A DNA stretch of 64,000 bases from Parvularcula dongshanensis (lineage in GTDB: Bacteria; Pseudomonadota; Alphaproteobacteria; Caulobacterales; Parvularculaceae), in assembly GCF_014199615.1 (NCBI RefSeq), contig NZ_JACHOB010000007.1, positions 1 through 64,000 on the forward strand, in the 5' to 3' direction. Below are positions 34,352-43,693 of the stretch, piece by piece (the first letter of the stretch is position 1; every line of letters begins with the position of its first letter). Both the position numbers and the translations under genes were made by a program. Below the pieces are notes generated by a model. The model worked only from the letters and a program-made list of their open reading frames with translations, searched no databases and was not told the origin of the DNA.

Positions 34352-35560
34352 TCACTCGGCCGGCACGAGGTGCAGCAGCTGCCCGCCCTTGCCGTGCTTC
34401 TCGTCCTCGAGGATCCAGACGGTGCCGTCCGGGCCCTGCTCGATCTCGCGCAGGCGGTTGCTGAACACCCAGCGCTCGGACTCGCAGACCTTCCGGCCAT
34501 CCCAGTGGCAGTCCATGGTCACGCGAACGAGTGCCCTGGAGTTGAGGCCGGTGACGAGCGGGCTGCCCTCCCAGCCAGGAAAAGCGCCGCCGGTGTACCA
34601 GATCATGGCCGAGGGGGTGATGACGGGGTTCCAGAACTCGTCGGGTCGCCTGAACTTTTCCCTCGTGTCGTGCTCGGGGATGTCCGACCCGTCGTAGTTG
34701 TCGCCGTTCGAGACGACCGGCCAGCCGTAGTTCTCGCCCCGCTCGATCAGCTGGAACTCGTCGCCGCCCTTGGGGCCCGTCTCGGTCTCATAGAGCTCCC
34801 CGTCCGGTGCGAAGGCAAGGCCAAGCAGATTCCTATGGCCGTAGGACCAGATTTGGTCGGTCGGGCTGCCCCGGTCCGCGAAGGGGTTCCCAGGCGCCGC
34901 CTCGCCGCCCGGGGTCAGACGCAAAACCGCGCCAAGGTTCGAAGAGAGATCCTGCGCGGGCTCTTTCTTCGCGCGCTCGCCCGAAGTCAGGTAGAGGTAG
35001 CTGCCGTCCGGACTGAACGCCATCTTGTAGCTGTACTGCTTGCAGCCCGTGACGAACTAGGACTGCCGCCAGATCGTCTCGAAACCGTCCAATCGCATCG
35101 TGTCCAGGTCCAAACGTCCCCGTCCCATTGCCCCGCCGCGCGTGTCGCCATCGCCTGCCTCCGCGTAGGTCAGGTAGACGATGCCGTTCCGATCGAAGTC
35201 CGGATGCAGCGCCACGTCGCCGAGCCCGCCCTGGCCGCAATCCTCGACCGCTGGCAGGCCCTCAATGGGAGCTGAGACCGCTCCGTCTTGCGTGACGAGA
35301 TGCAACTCGCCCGGCTTCTCCGTCACAAGCATCCGACCGTCGGGCAGGAAGGTCATCGCCCAAGGCTGGTTCAACTGCGCCAGCGCGCGGACTTCGAAGG
35401 GGCGGGAGATGGGTTCGTCACGCGTTAGCTGCGTCGTACTTGCCGTCGCGGCGGCAGAGCTTCCTGCAGGAGTGACCGTGTCGTCTGCCGCCTCCGTCGC
35501 GGCGCAGGCCGTCAGCACCAATGCGGCGGTCGTCAGGGTGGCAGTCGTACGGATCATCAT
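34352..35560 (-). pseudogene. Sorbosone/glucose dehydrogenase (PQQ-type), amber-interrupted
   Basis: One 402-codon frame cut by TAG at 35057-35059. AAGGAGG sits 6 bases before the ATG at 35560, and the signal peptide ends in a lipobox ALVLTAC. The beta-propeller signatures QPWAMTFLPDGRMLVTEKPG, QGGLGDVALHPDF and (after the stop) IWSYGHRNLLGLAFAPDGEL, LIERGENYGWP identify a glucose/sorbosone dehydrogenase (PF07995), a periplasmic PQQ enzyme for sugars. Reading continues in frame past the TAG (FVTGCKQYSYKMAFSPDG), so a single base change explains it. The second half begins MAFSPDG and could not be exported alone. Both ends of the gene are intact. Confidence 0.8.
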
Positions 35561-35630
35561 GGTCTTCCTCCTTGAAAGGTGGGATTTCGGCTGGACGTAG
35601 GCAGCCAAGCAGACGGCAGGTTAGCCCCTT

Positions 35631-36536
35631 TCAGGCCGCGCAGACGTAGACGCCGTCGTAGCCGACGCGGAGCGGCGTGCCCGCGTCCAGCTCGAAGACG
35701 AGGCTCGCAGCGTCACCGTCCAAGCGATCGATCGCGAGCCGCGCGCCGGGCGCCTCGAGCGTGGCGCCGTCAGTGATCGAGGCGTCCCGGGCCGTCAGCG
35801 GCACGAGGTTGCCCATCAGCTTCATTACGCCCTGACCGTCCGAGCCGATCGCGACGAGGGCCTGCTGGCCTTCGGAGAAGCGGAACTCGCAGGCGGGGCT
35901 CGGCACGACGCGTGCGACCTCCTCCGGCGTCATGCCGCCTACGTCGAGCGACGAGACGCCGGGCTGCGACAAGGCTGCCCGAACGGACCGAACCACCGGC
36001 GTCGACCCCTCCGCCTCGCCCAGCGGGTAGCCGTCAGTCGCTTCCCCGTCCTCGCGGATGGACCGGATCAGGTACTCCATCTCGGCGATCTCCTTCTCCT
36101 GCGCGGCGATGATCTCATCGGCGAGCTTGCGCGCTCGGGGGTCGGTGATGTCCGCGCGCTCGGACACCATGATCGCGATGGAGTGGTGCGGTATCATCGA
36201 CTTCATCCAGCTCTGGTCCTCGACCGTGACCTGGCTGCGCATGAAGTACAGACCCACCAGCCACAGGACGCCCGACGCGACGAACAGCGCGATGTTGACG
36301 CGGCGGTCCTTGTACATGTGCAGCATGAAGGCGAGCATGATCGCCAGCATGGTCCCGAACATCAGCGTGGACATGAAGAAGCGCGTCTCGGAGAGGTGGA
36401 AGTCCCCCCAGCGGTAGATGTTCAGGTACATGAAGAAGTACATGAACACCGTCGAGGTCAGCACCATCGTGAGCAGACGGCCGTAGCTCTTCCAATCGAT
36501 GCTCTTCTCGTCCGAGCCGTGATCGCCGTGGTCCAT
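35631..36536 (-). CDS. DUF305 protein with membrane region and extra C-terminal domain
   Basis: 301 aa from MDHGDHGSDEKSIDW, with GAGGGAA upstream. Residues about 18-95 hold three to four membrane helices. A DUF305 domain with the SMIPHHSIAIMVSE metal-type His pair follows (about 100-150). A beta-rich C-terminal domain (about 195-301: VVPSPACEFRF; DGATLEAPGARLAIDRLDGD) is not part of typical DUF305. DUF305 proteins are found with copper and other metal systems and are thought to bind metal in the periplasm. The C-terminal 70 residues recur as a fragment at 34104. A CsoR-type box is 44 bases upstream. Confidence 0.8.
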   Translation of the reverse strand: MDHGDHGSDEKSIDWKSYGRLLTMVLTSTVFMYFFMYLNIYRWGDFHLSETRFFMSTLMFGTMLAIMLAFMLHMYKDRRVNIALFVASGVLWLVGLYFMRSQVTVEDQSWMKSMIPHHSIAIMVSERADITDPRARKLADEIIAAQEKEIAEMEYLIRSIREDGEATDGYPLGEAEGSTPVVRSVRAALSQPGVSSLDVGGMTPEEVARVVPSPACEFRFSEGQQALVAIGSDGQGVMKLMGNLVPLTARDASITDGATLEAPGARLAIDRLDGDAASLVFELDAGTPLRVGYDGVYVCAA

Positions 36537-36579
36537 GGTTCCCTCGTTCTCTTCGTGCGAGCGCGTGACGTTGCCGCCC

Positions 36580-36596
36580 TTACCCCTACCAGGTAG
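36580..36596 (-). promoter_or_regulatory. CsoR-type box, DUF305 promoter
   Basis: TTACCCCTACCAGGTAG: each half-site differs by one base or two from ATACC-N7-GGTAT. It lies 44 bases before the DUF305 start codon and behind the ATP-grasp gene. Confidence 0.4.
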
Positions 36597-36670
36597 GAGT
36601 GCCTTGTTGCGGGAACGGCTCCTAGCCCCTCCTGGTTCCCCCCTCCGCGAGGTTCGCGCACAGGGCGATG

Positions 36671-37921
36671 TCAGCCTACGAAGACCGGTGCGAAACCGCC
36701 GCCTTCGGTCAGCATGTTGGTCGCCTGCCCCTGGTAGATGCGCGCCGCCGCGAGAAGGACGGTGCCGGCATGCGTGTAGAGACGGACGTCGACCTTTCGT
36801 CTCACGGTCTCGCCATCTAGCTCGACGGAGCGTTCCGGCGCGGGGACGAAGGACTGGGCGACGTAATCGGCGTCGACGATGTCCCTGAAGACCGAGCGGG
36901 TCAGCTTCGCGCCGCGATAGACGCCCTTGCTGGCATGGCTGGCTACGGGTTTGAAGAACAGAGACTTCCGCGCTGTCCACAGACTTTCCGCGTCGCTCGC
37001 TGTGACGGCGACCGTCCGCGGGATGAGCCGTAGAGCGGAGAGGTCGGCATCGCTCGCCCCCAGGCCGCGCATACGATCGGGGTCCGAGAGAAGGGTCAGG
37101 TTCCGCTTGTGCGCGAGGAGGGCATGGTGCCGAGGCGAAGGCGAGACCAGAGCGGTTGCCTCATCATAAGCCCATCGCAGCGAAGCATGCCCTGGGTCGG
37201 ACAGGCCGAAGTCGGTCGATCTGTTGTAGACGAGGTCGACTGCACCCTTCCCACCGACCAGTCGATCGCCAGCCGCCGAGAGGCGCGACGGATCAGCGAC
37301 CTCGACAGCGATGCCGTGCCGTTCGAGCATGGCCTTCGCGAGCTCGAACTCCGGATGGAGGAACTGTGCCGAAGGCGCATCGTCGACGATCGCGACGCTT
37401 TTGAGGCTGCTTGTACGCCCGGCGAGCCACCATTCCCGACGGAAGGCTTGGGTCACGCCTTCCTCGAAGCGTTCAGCGGGCTCCTGGTCGTTCCAGCAAT
37501 GGCAAGCGGCTTCCGCGGCCGCTGCGCACAAGAAAGCGCCGCCGGCGTTGGTGTTGATCTCGATGAGGCGTGGCCCTTCATCGGTCAGATGGAAGTCGTA
37601 CCCCATGAAGAGACCTTCGCCGTGCGACTGGCTGTCGAGCGCAGAAGGTGCCCACTGGGAGACCGCTTCGCGGTAGGCCGGCAGGCGCGAGAGGGCTTCG
37701 ACGACGCTGACGAGGTCGGTCATCGCCTCGAAGTCGGTTCGAGGGACGCGGACCGAGAAGCCCGCGAAGAGATGCGGTTTGTCGGCGAGATGGCGCCCGA
37801 AGAAGCCTTCCTCGCCCGCCAGGCGGTCGACCGCGTCGACCAGTTTCGGGCGTTCGATGCTCTCACAGCTGCAGACGCTGCGGAGGTCCGAGCGACAGTC
37901 CGGTGCCGCGAAGCGTTTCAT
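36671..37921 (-). CDS. ATP-grasp-like protein with reversed motif order
   Basis: 416 aa from MKRFAAPDC, overlapping the upstream membrane-protein gene by 4 bp. The Mg-binding motif RLIEINTNAGGAF (E121, N123) lies in the N-terminal third, while the ATP-binding LFFKPVASHASKG (K324) and VDVRLYTHAGTVLLAAARIY follow at 321-395. In ordinary ATP-grasp enzymes the Lys motif comes first, so this resembles the circularly permuted ATP-grasp (CP_ATPgrasp) group. These ligate a carboxylate to an amine or thiol (peptide or glutathione-like bonds). Substrate unknown; a thiol compound would suit a metal operon, but that is a guess. Last gene of the rhodopsin operon. Confidence 0.65.
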   Translation of the reverse strand: MKRFAAPDCRSDLRSVCSCESIERPKLVDAVDRLAGEEGFFGRHLADKPHLFAGFSVRVPRTDFEAMTDLVSVVEALSRLPAYREAVSQWAPSALDSQSHGEGLFMGYDFHLTDEGPRLIEINTNAGGAFLCAAAAEAACHCWNDQEPAERFEEGVTQAFRREWWLAGRTSSLKSVAIVDDAPSAQFLHPEFELAKAMLERHGIAVEVADPSRLSAAGDRLVGGKGAVDLVYNRSTDFGLSDPGHASLRWAYDEATALVSPSPRHHALLAHKRNLTLLSDPDRMRGLGASDADLSALRLIPRTVAVTASDAESLWTARKSLFFKPVASHASKGVYRGAKLTRSVFRDIVDADYVAQSFVPAPERSVELDGETVRRKVDVRLYTHAGTVLLAAARIYQGQATNMLTEGGGFAPVFVG

Positions 37922-38379
37922 GTCGGCGACGCGGCACAGAGCATTCGCCTGCTCAGCGGGATCAGGGCCAGCGGCACGAGGAGCCACTGAAGGACGGGGG
38001 ACACACCGATCCCAAGGCCAGGCAGGATCGGCATCAGCTCGCCGTAGGACCAGCGATCCCAGACCTCCGTCGCCAGGTACTCCGCGATGAGGGTGATCCC
38101 CACGCCGACGATCAGGAACGTCGCTATCGTCTTCGTCGCCGGGGAAGCGATCCAGTGGCGACTTCGGCCCGCGACTGCAGCGCACCAGAACGCGACGAGC
38201 ACGATCCCGACGTCGCCGAAGGTTGCGATCGTGCACGTCTTGACCGCCTCCCAATGCGGCGCATCAGGTATGTCGCCGTAGAGCGGCACCTGCCAGAACT
38301 CCCAAACGAAGTTCAGAAGGAACCCGAACAGCGCGACGGGCACTTCGGGGGTGTCGAAGACCGACCGCTTCGCCATCAC
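37918..38379 (-). CDS. Membrane protein, four helices
   Basis: 153 aa, four hydrophobic segments (about 15-32, 48-68, 82-103, 123-143). Starts MMAKRSVFDTPEVPVALFGF; the second Met could be the real start. The first helix carries FLLNFVWEFWQVPLYGD, an aromatic-rich motif I have seen in small membrane proteins of unknown function. The stop overlaps the ATP-grasp gene by 4 bp (ATGA) and one base separates it from the MBL-rhodanese gene, so it is tightly coupled on both sides. Confidence 0.65.
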   Translation of the reverse strand: MMAKRSVFDTPEVPVALFGFLLNFVWEFWQVPLYGDIPDAPHWEAVKTCTIATFGDVGIVLVAFWCAAVAGRSRHWIASPATKTIATFLIVGVGITLIAEYLATEVWDRWSYGELMPILPGLGIGVSPVLQWLLVPLALIPLSRRMLCAASPT

Positions 38380-38380
38380 G

Positions 38381-39751
38381 TCAGCGTCCTTCGATCGTCC
38401 GGTAGCCGCCGGCCTTCCACGCTTTCATCGACCCGAGATAGACGTCGACGTCGGTCCAACCTGTCTGCAGCAGGATCGAGGCGGCGATCGAGGCGCGTGC
38501 GCCGCTCCCGCACATGACCGTGACGGGGGCGTTCTTCGCGAGGCTCTCCGCCGCGCTCGGCAACTCGCCGACATAGGCATGCTGAGCGCCTTCCACATGG
38601 CCCGCTTCGAACTCGTCGACCGATCGGACGTCGAGGAGCGTCCACCGATCGGCGCGCTGATCGACGCGCTCGTTGACGGCCTGCGTATCTACGAGGGGGA
38701 CCGACGCGAACGCCCTGTCCTTCGTCGCCACCGGCACGATGCCCGCGTGGTAGCCCACGACGCGGTCGTAGCCGATGCGCGCCAGCGTGCGGGTCGACCC
38801 CGCCGCTTGATCGGCGTCACGCGCGACCAGGACGATGTCGCGATCCGCGTCCAGGAACCAGCCCGCGAAGGCCGCGATCATGTCCGACGGGATGCAGTAG
38901 GCGCCGGGCACGTGCGCGCCGGCGAAGTCCGCGACGCCGCGCACGTCGACGAGTTGGGCGCCGCCGAGGTCGTAGAGCGCCTCGGGCCCCACGGGCGGCG
39001 GCAGCAAGTCGCGCGGGCTGCGCCCGCCGCCCTCGGCGTTGAGCTGCTCCATCAGCCGGAAGTAGGGGGGCTGGTAGTGATGCTCGGCGACCTTCGCGTC
39101 GATGAAGGCTTCCCGGTCCTCGATCCGAAGGCGGGGATTGTTCGCCCGCTCGTGCCCCAGCGTCGAGAACTCCCGGTCCGCCATGCCAGACCCGCAGACG
39201 GAGCCCGCCCCGTGGGCGGGATAGAGGATGGCCTGATCGCCGAGGCTCAGGATCTTCCGCAAACTGTCGAAGAGAAGTCCTGCCACCTCGCGCTTCCGGT
39301 CGGGGTAGAAGTCGGTCCGTCCGACGTCGCCGACGAACAGGGCGTCGCCGGTGAAGACGCCGACCGCGCCGTCGTCATAGGACGAATCGTGGAGGGCGTA
39401 GGACAAGCTGTCGTCCGTGTGGCCGGGCGTCTCCAGCACCTCGATCCGTGCGTCGCCGAATGCGAAGCCGTCACCCTGGCGGGCGGTGTCCGCATAAACG
39501 ATCGGCTCCGCAGGGTTCGGGCCGTGCCAGATTTTGGCGCCCGTCACGCTTGCCAGAGCGGGCGCGCCGGAGACGAGGTCTTCGTTCCGGTGCGTCTCGA
39601 AGATGTGGACGATCCGCATGCCGTTGCGGCGGGCAAGGTCCAGATAGGCTTCGATGTCGCGCCGCGGGTCGATGACGGCCGCCTCGCTGCCCGAGCCGAG
39701 GAAGTAGGACAGATGGGCGAGGCCGTCGGACTTGATTTTCTCGAGGATCAT
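38381..39751 (-). CDS. MBL-fold and double-rhodanese sulfur protein
   Basis: 456 aa. Residues 1-240 are a metallo-beta-lactamase domain of the persulfide-dioxygenase type. The usual T-H-x-H-x-D-H is here ETHRNEDLVSG, so the second His is replaced, but ETPGHTDDSLSY and FTGDALFVGDVGRTD are kept. Two rhodanese domains follow (about 255-355 and 365-456). The first has no catalytic Cys (VARDADQA); the second has the active Cys at 414 in VMCGSGARASI. Such fusions oxidise persulfide or move sulfane sulfur, which buffers copper and zinc toxicity. It sits between NmrA and the membrane protein in the rhodopsin operon. Confidence 0.8.
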   Translation of the reverse strand: MILEKIKSDGLAHLSYFLGSGSEAAVIDPRRDIEAYLDLARRNGMRIVHIFETHRNEDLVSGAPALASVTGAKIWHGPNPAEPIVYADTARQGDGFAFGDARIEVLETPGHTDDSLSYALHDSSYDDGAVGVFTGDALFVGDVGRTDFYPDRKREVAGLLFDSLRKILSLGDQAILYPAHGAGSVCGSGMADREFSTLGHERANNPRLRIEDREAFIDAKVAEHHYQPPYFRLMEQLNAEGGGRSPRDLLPPPVGPEALYDLGGAQLVDVRGVADFAGAHVPGAYCIPSDMIAAFAGWFLDADRDIVLVARDADQAAGSTRTLARIGYDRVVGYHAGIVPVATKDRAFASVPLVDTQAVNERVDQRADRWTLLDVRSVDEFEAGHVEGAQHAYVGELPSAAESLAKNAPVTVMCGSGARASIAASILLQTGWTDVDVYLGSMKAWKAGGYRTIEGR

Positions 39752-39769
39752 AAGGGTTTCCTTTCCGGA

Positions 39770-40486
39770 CTAGAGTTCGATGCCGACCATTGCGGCGACC
39801 TCGCGGGATAAGGCAGCCGGGCTTTCGTCGAAGGCGTTCTCCGTTCTGCCGAGAGACGGCTTTGCGCGTACCCAGTCATCGGTGACGACCGCATCGAGGA
39901 GGAAGTGAGCGAGGTCTGCGTTCCGTGTACGAAATACATCTGCAGGCAGGCGGCGATCCTGGACTTCGTAGCTTCCGCTGCGTGGCTTCTCGAGCAGCCA
40001 ACCGGGCCGGACCGCTGTCCAGTCGAGGCGAGAGTTCTCTAGCTGGTCCTCCATCTCCCGCATCTCTTCCAAGATCGCCGACAGGGCAGGAATCACGCTG
40101 GCGCGAAACCACGCAGGCAAGCGCTCGTCCTTCTCGACGAAGGCGGCCGAGATCACGCAGAGCCGTGACGCACCCGTCTCGGTCATTGCGGCGACGATGT
40201 TCGCGGTTCCTTTCGAGTAGAGCGGCGGGGGATCGGTCATCGCCGCAGGCGAGAAGCCGAGACCGAGCGCAGACACGACCCGGGGGTGGCCCTTCAGATG
40301 CTCGGTCAGATCGTCTTCCAGGACGTCGACCTGGCGGTGAACGGCCCCATCATCCTCCGCCCGATCCGGGACTGTGTGATCGAGCCCAAGCACCGTCAGT
40401 CCCCGGTCGACCGCTTGGTTGAGGACGTGCGTGCCGGTCTCGCCGCTTGCGCCGAAGACAACGAGGTCGAAGTTTTGGCTGCTCAT
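39770..40486 (-). CDS. NmrA/SDR-like NAD(P)-binding protein
   Basis: 238 aa. The N-terminus DLVVFGASGETGTHVLNQAV carries the G-x-S/A-x-x-x-T-G Rossmann motif of atypical short-chain dehydrogenases (NmrA/HSCARG type). There is no clear YxxxK catalytic pair. It would bind NAD(P) and may sense redox state or reduce a quinone. The gene starts by ATGA overlap with the membrane protein at 40483 and is followed 18 bases later by the MBL-rhodanese gene. Its role in the rhodopsin-copper operon is not clear. Confidence 0.75.
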   Translation of the reverse strand: MSSQNFDLVVFGASGETGTHVLNQAVDRGLTVLGLDHTVPDRAEDDGAVHRQVDVLEDDLTEHLKGHPRVVSALGLGFSPAAMTDPPPLYSKGTANIVAAMTETGASRLCVISAAFVEKDERLPAWFRASVIPALSAILEEMREMEDQLENSRLDWTAVRPGWLLEKPRSGSYEVQDRRLPADVFRTRNADLAHFLLDAVVTDDWVRAKPSLGRTENAFDESPAALSREVAAMVGIEL

Positions 40487-40893
40487 GGGCGCGTTCTCCA
40501 GCCGATACGACCACTTGCGTCGGATTTAAGTGTCAGGAAGGCGCCGACGGCGAGCGTCAAGTCCGCCCCGATACAGAGGCCGGCCCACCAACTAGGTGCC
40601 GGGGTTCCGAGCTGTGCGACCCCGACGTCAAAGCCAGCGTGGACGGCAAGAGCGACAGGCAGCACTAAGGGACGCCGGACGTAGCCGTAGAACGCCGCGC
40701 CGATGAAGAGCGCTGCGATACTCGTATTCACGGCCAGCGTCGCTGAGTCGGTGCCGATGGCGAAAACTGGGTAGAAGAAGGCGATCGCCATCAGGAGCGT
40801 TGCGTAAAAAGCTCTCTCCTTTCCGAGGCCTGTCCACCATGATACCGCGAGGAACGGGACGGCAAGACTGATTCCGATCAGGATGGGCTCCAT
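40483..40893 (-). CDS. Small multi-helix membrane protein
   Basis: 136 aa from MEPILIGISLAVPFLAVSWW, where AAGGAGGT sits 6 bases upstream; an earlier in-frame ATG has no site. Four to five hydrophobic segments are visible. The sequence AVHAGFDVGVAQLGTPAPSWW near residue 88 and the repeat-like GA stretches recall DUF4260/DoxX-like small membrane proteins, but I do not recognise a family firmly. It lies 2 bases behind the channel-like gene and overlaps the NmrA start. Confidence 0.6.
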   Translation of the reverse strand: MEPILIGISLAVPFLAVSWWTGLGKERAFYATLLMAIAFFYPVFAIGTDSATLAVNTSIAALFIGAAFYGYVRRPLVLPVALAVHAGFDVGVAQLGTPAPSWWAGLCIGADLTLAVGAFLTLKSDASGRIGWRTRP

Positions 40894-40895
40894 GG

Positions 40896-41300
40896 TCAGA
40901 CCTCCTTCTGGACCCATTGGAAGAACGCCGAGGCCGACATCGAGATGGAGAGGAAGCCCGTGAACGATTCCAGGCCTGCCAGAGAAGCAAGGTGGCCGGT
41001 GGGCATGACCTTGCCGAGTCCCAGCGTCGTGAAGGTCGCCATTGAGAAGTAGTAGATGTCCATGAAATCCGCCTCTGCAGGCTCCTTGAAGTCACCGAGT
41101 CCTAGGGCCCGGCCGAGTTCGTACGCTCCAGCGAAGGCACCCACTTCAGCTAAGTGTAGAGCGAGTAAGACCAGGCACAGGCCCGCAAAACCAGTCGGAC
41201 CACGGTTCCTGAGTTTTGGAACCGAGGCGGCGAGCACCGCGTAGTGCGTCGTCAGGATACCGACGAAGAGGACGGACGCGATCAGCAGTGCGGCGATCAC
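40896..41300 (-). CDS. Two-TM ion-channel-like protein
   Basis: 134 aa, three hydrophobic stretches. The pore region (residues 83-98) reads [18 protein letters not shown], which has the spacing of a K+-channel filter (T-T-V-G-Y-G-D) but with TTLGLGK in place of TVGYGD; it is followed by a second membrane helix ([19 protein letters not shown]). This is the layout of PF07885 (Ion_trans_2) channel modules. A substituted filter may change selectivity or remove it. It overlaps the copper ATPase start region by 4 bp upstream and is 2 bases before the next gene, all in the rhodopsin operon. Confidence 0.7.
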   Translation of the reverse strand: MIAALLIASVLFVGILTTHYAVLAASVPKLRNRGPTGFAGLCLVLLALHLAEVGAFAGAYELGRALGLGDFKEPAEADFMDIYYFSMATFTTLGLGKVMPTGHLASLAGLESFTGFLSISMSASAFFQWVQKEV

Positions 41301-43693
41301 AGGGACTTCGTCCGCATGCGTAGCGCGTTTCCGATGACGGACACGGAGGACAGGCTCATGGCCGCTGCGGCGATCATCGGGTTGAGGAGGATGCCGGTGA
41401 ACGGATACAGGACACCCGCCGCGACCGGTACGCCGAGGCCATTGTAAACGAAGGCGAAGAACAGGTTCTGCCGGATGTTCCGCATGGTCATTCGGCTCAG
41501 GCGCTGCGCGGCGGCGACGCCCCGCAGGTCACCACGGACAAGTGTGACACCTGCGCTCTCCATCGCCACGTCGGTCCCCGTACCCATGGCGATCCCGACA
41601 TCGGCTCTGGCGAGGGCGGGCGCGTCGTTGATGCCGTCGCCCGCCATCGCGACCTTGCTGCCCGCTGCTTGAAGCTCGCCGACGATCCGGTGCTTGTCTT
41701 CGGGTGACACGTCGGCATGGACCGCGTCGATGCCGACCTCCGCCGCGACGGCCTCCGCCGTGCCCCTGGCATCACCGGTCAACATGACCACTTTGACGCC
41801 CGCCTCGTGGAGGAGGCGGATCGCTTCGGGTGTCGACGCCTTGATCGGATCGGCCACTGAAATGAGGCCCGCCGGTTGTCCGTCGACCGCGACGAACATG
41901 GCCGTCTCGCCGTTGCGCCTGCGCTCTTTCGCGCGCTTCTCGATATCCCGCGGGAGGCCGCCTTCACGCGCCATCATCTTAGCGTTGCCGATCGCGACGC
42001 GACGGCCGTCGACCCGGGCGTGGACGCCTTCACCGGTAACCGATTGAAAGTCCGAAGCTTCGCGCCTGGGGACGCCCCGTTCCTCCGCGCCACGAACGAT
42101 CGCCTCGGCGAGGGGATGTTCGGATGCGCGTTCGACTGCCGTGGTGAGCGAGAGAAGCTCTGTATCGTCGAAGGCCTCGGTCGGCTCGACGCCGACCAAG
42201 GCCGGGCGTCCCTCAGTCAAGGTCCCGGTCTTGTCGACGACCACCGTGTCGACCTTCTCGAAGGCTTCGAGCGCTTCGGCGTTCTTGATGAGGACGCCGT
42301 TCTGGGCGCCTTTGCCGGTGCCGACCATGATCGACATCGGTGTGGCCAGACCGAGCGCGCACGGACAGGCGATGATCAAGACCGCCACGGCGTTGACGAG
42401 GGCGAAGCTCAGTGCGGGTTCCGGTCCGAAGATCGCCCAGACGATGAAGGAGAGGATGGCGACGACGATGACGGCCGGTACGAAGATGCCGGCAACCCTG
42501 TCCACCGAGCGTTGGATCGGCGCGCGGCTCCGTTGGGCTTCGGCGACCATGCGCACGATCTGGGAAAGCGTCGTGTCCTCGCCGACCCGGTCTGCCGTCA
42601 TGACGAAGGCACCGGTGGCGTTGACGGTGCCGCCGGTGACCGTGTCGCCTTCGGCCTTTCGGATCGGGAGGGGCTCGCCCGTGATCATGCTCTCGTCGAC
42701 GGACGAGCTGCCTTCCAGCACCTTGCCGTCGACTGGCACCTTCTCGCCCGGTCGTACGCGAAGGCGATCGCCCTCGCGCAGCGCGTCGAGCGGCACTTCG
42801 GTCTCCACACCGCCCGGGTCGATGCGCGTCGCGGTCGGCGGCGTAAGCTCGAGAAGCGCTCGGATCGCGCCGGAGGTGGCGCTGCGAGCACGCAGCTCGA
42901 GTACCTGCCCGAGCAAAACAAGCGTGACGATGACCGCGGCTGCCTCGTAGTAGACGCCGACATTTCCGTCCGGGTTCCTGAAGGCGGGCGGGAAGACCCC
43001 TGGGGTTCCAGTCGCGACGATCGAGAAGAGGTAGGCCACGCCGACGCCAAGCGCGATCAGCGAGAACATGTTGAGGTTCCAAGTGCGGAAGGACTGCCAA
43101 CCCCGTACGAAGAACGGCCAGGCTCCCCAGAGAACGACCGGGGTGGCGAGCGCCAACTGGATCCACTGCGCCAAGTCGTCCGCGATGAACCGCTCGAACG
43201 GGCGATCCGGGATCATGTCGCCCATCGCGTAGATGAAGAGCGGGACGGTCAATACGGCCGACACCCAGAAACGGCGCGTCATGTCGCGAAGCTCGGTCCG
43301 GTCCTCTTTACCGACAGTGACGTCCTCGGGCTCCAGGGCCATGCCGCAGAGCGGGCAGGGACCTGGCTTGGGCGCTCGGACCTCCGGGTGCATCGGGCAG
43401 GTGTAGACCGACCCGTCGTAGCCCGGTGGGAGGGTGTCGTAGGCGCCAGCCGGCGCGGCCGGCGCAGCGGCGTCGCCGTGACAGCAGTCGTGCGTGACGT
43501 CGCCGACCTCATCGCCCTCGCGGACGAGATCCATGCCGCACTTACCACACACGGCAGGGTCGGTGCTTCGCACGTCCGGATGCATGGGACACGCGTAGAC
43601 GTCGCCAGCGTAACCCTCGGTGACCTGGTCACCTCGGACGACGGGACGGTCGTCGCTCGCTTCGAGCCCTGACCCGGCGTACGAAGCGTTCAC
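41297..43693 (-). CDS. copA: Copper-translocating P1B-type ATPase
   Basis: 798 aa starting at GTG 43693, which overlaps the rhodopsin stop (GTGA); an ATG 17 codons earlier lies inside the rhodopsin gene and is unlikely. Instead of HMA domains it has two HMBD/YHS-like motifs ([10 protein letters not shown]...CGKCGMDL and [10 protein letters not shown]...CPLCGMAL, residues about 33-57 and 97-122). The membrane Cys motif is [10 protein letters not shown], phosphorylation site DKTGTL, HP motif [10 protein letters not shown] and hinge [10 protein letters not shown]. It exports Cu+ from the cytoplasm. The translational coupling to a rhodopsin is unusual. Confidence 0.92.
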   Translation of the reverse strand: MNASYAGSGLEASDDRPVVRGDQVTEGYAGDVYACPMHPDVRSTDPAVCGKCGMDLVREGDEVGDVTHDCCHGDAAAPAAPAGAYDTLPPGYDGSVYTCPMHPEVRAPKPGPCPLCGMALEPEDVTVGKEDRTELRDMTRRFWVSAVLTVPLFIYAMGDMIPDRPFERFIADDLAQWIQLALATPVVLWGAWPFFVRGWQSFRTWNLNMFSLIALGVGVAYLFSIVATGTPGVFPPAFRNPDGNVGVYYEAAAVIVTLVLLGQVLELRARSATSGAIRALLELTPPTATRIDPGGVETEVPLDALREGDRLRVRPGEKVPVDGKVLEGSSSVDESMITGEPLPIRKAEGDTVTGGTVNATGAFVMTADRVGEDTTLSQIVRMVAEAQRSRAPIQRSVDRVAGIFVPAVIVVAILSFIVWAIFGPEPALSFALVNAVAVLIIACPCALGLATPMSIMVGTGKGAQNGVLIKNAEALEAFEKVDTVVVDKTGTLTEGRPALVGVEPTEAFDDTELLSLTTAVERASEHPLAEAIVRGAEERGVPRREASDFQSVTGEGVHARVDGRRVAIGNAKMMAREGGLPRDIEKRAKERRRNGETAMFVAVDGQPAGLISVADPIKASTPEAIRLLHEAGVKVVMLTGDARGTAEAVAAEVGIDAVHADVSPEDKHRIVGELQAAGSKVAMAGDGINDAPALARADVGIAMGTGTDVAMESAGVTLVRGDLRGVAAAQRLSRMTMRNIRQNLFFAFVYNGLGVPVAAGVLYPFTGILLNPMIAAAAMSLSSVSVIGNALRMRTKSL

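Noticed and set aside
35057-35059. TAG recoding or suppression as explanation for two in-frame amber codons (3900, 35057)
   Set aside because: Intact genes (for example 6878-7729 and 15852-16763) end with TAG and no suppressor tRNA is seen; pseudogenes are the simpler explanation.
41876-43672. Long plus-strand frame antisense to the copper ATPase
   Set aside because: It mirrors the strong codon bias of the real gene on the other strand; it has no motif or start site.
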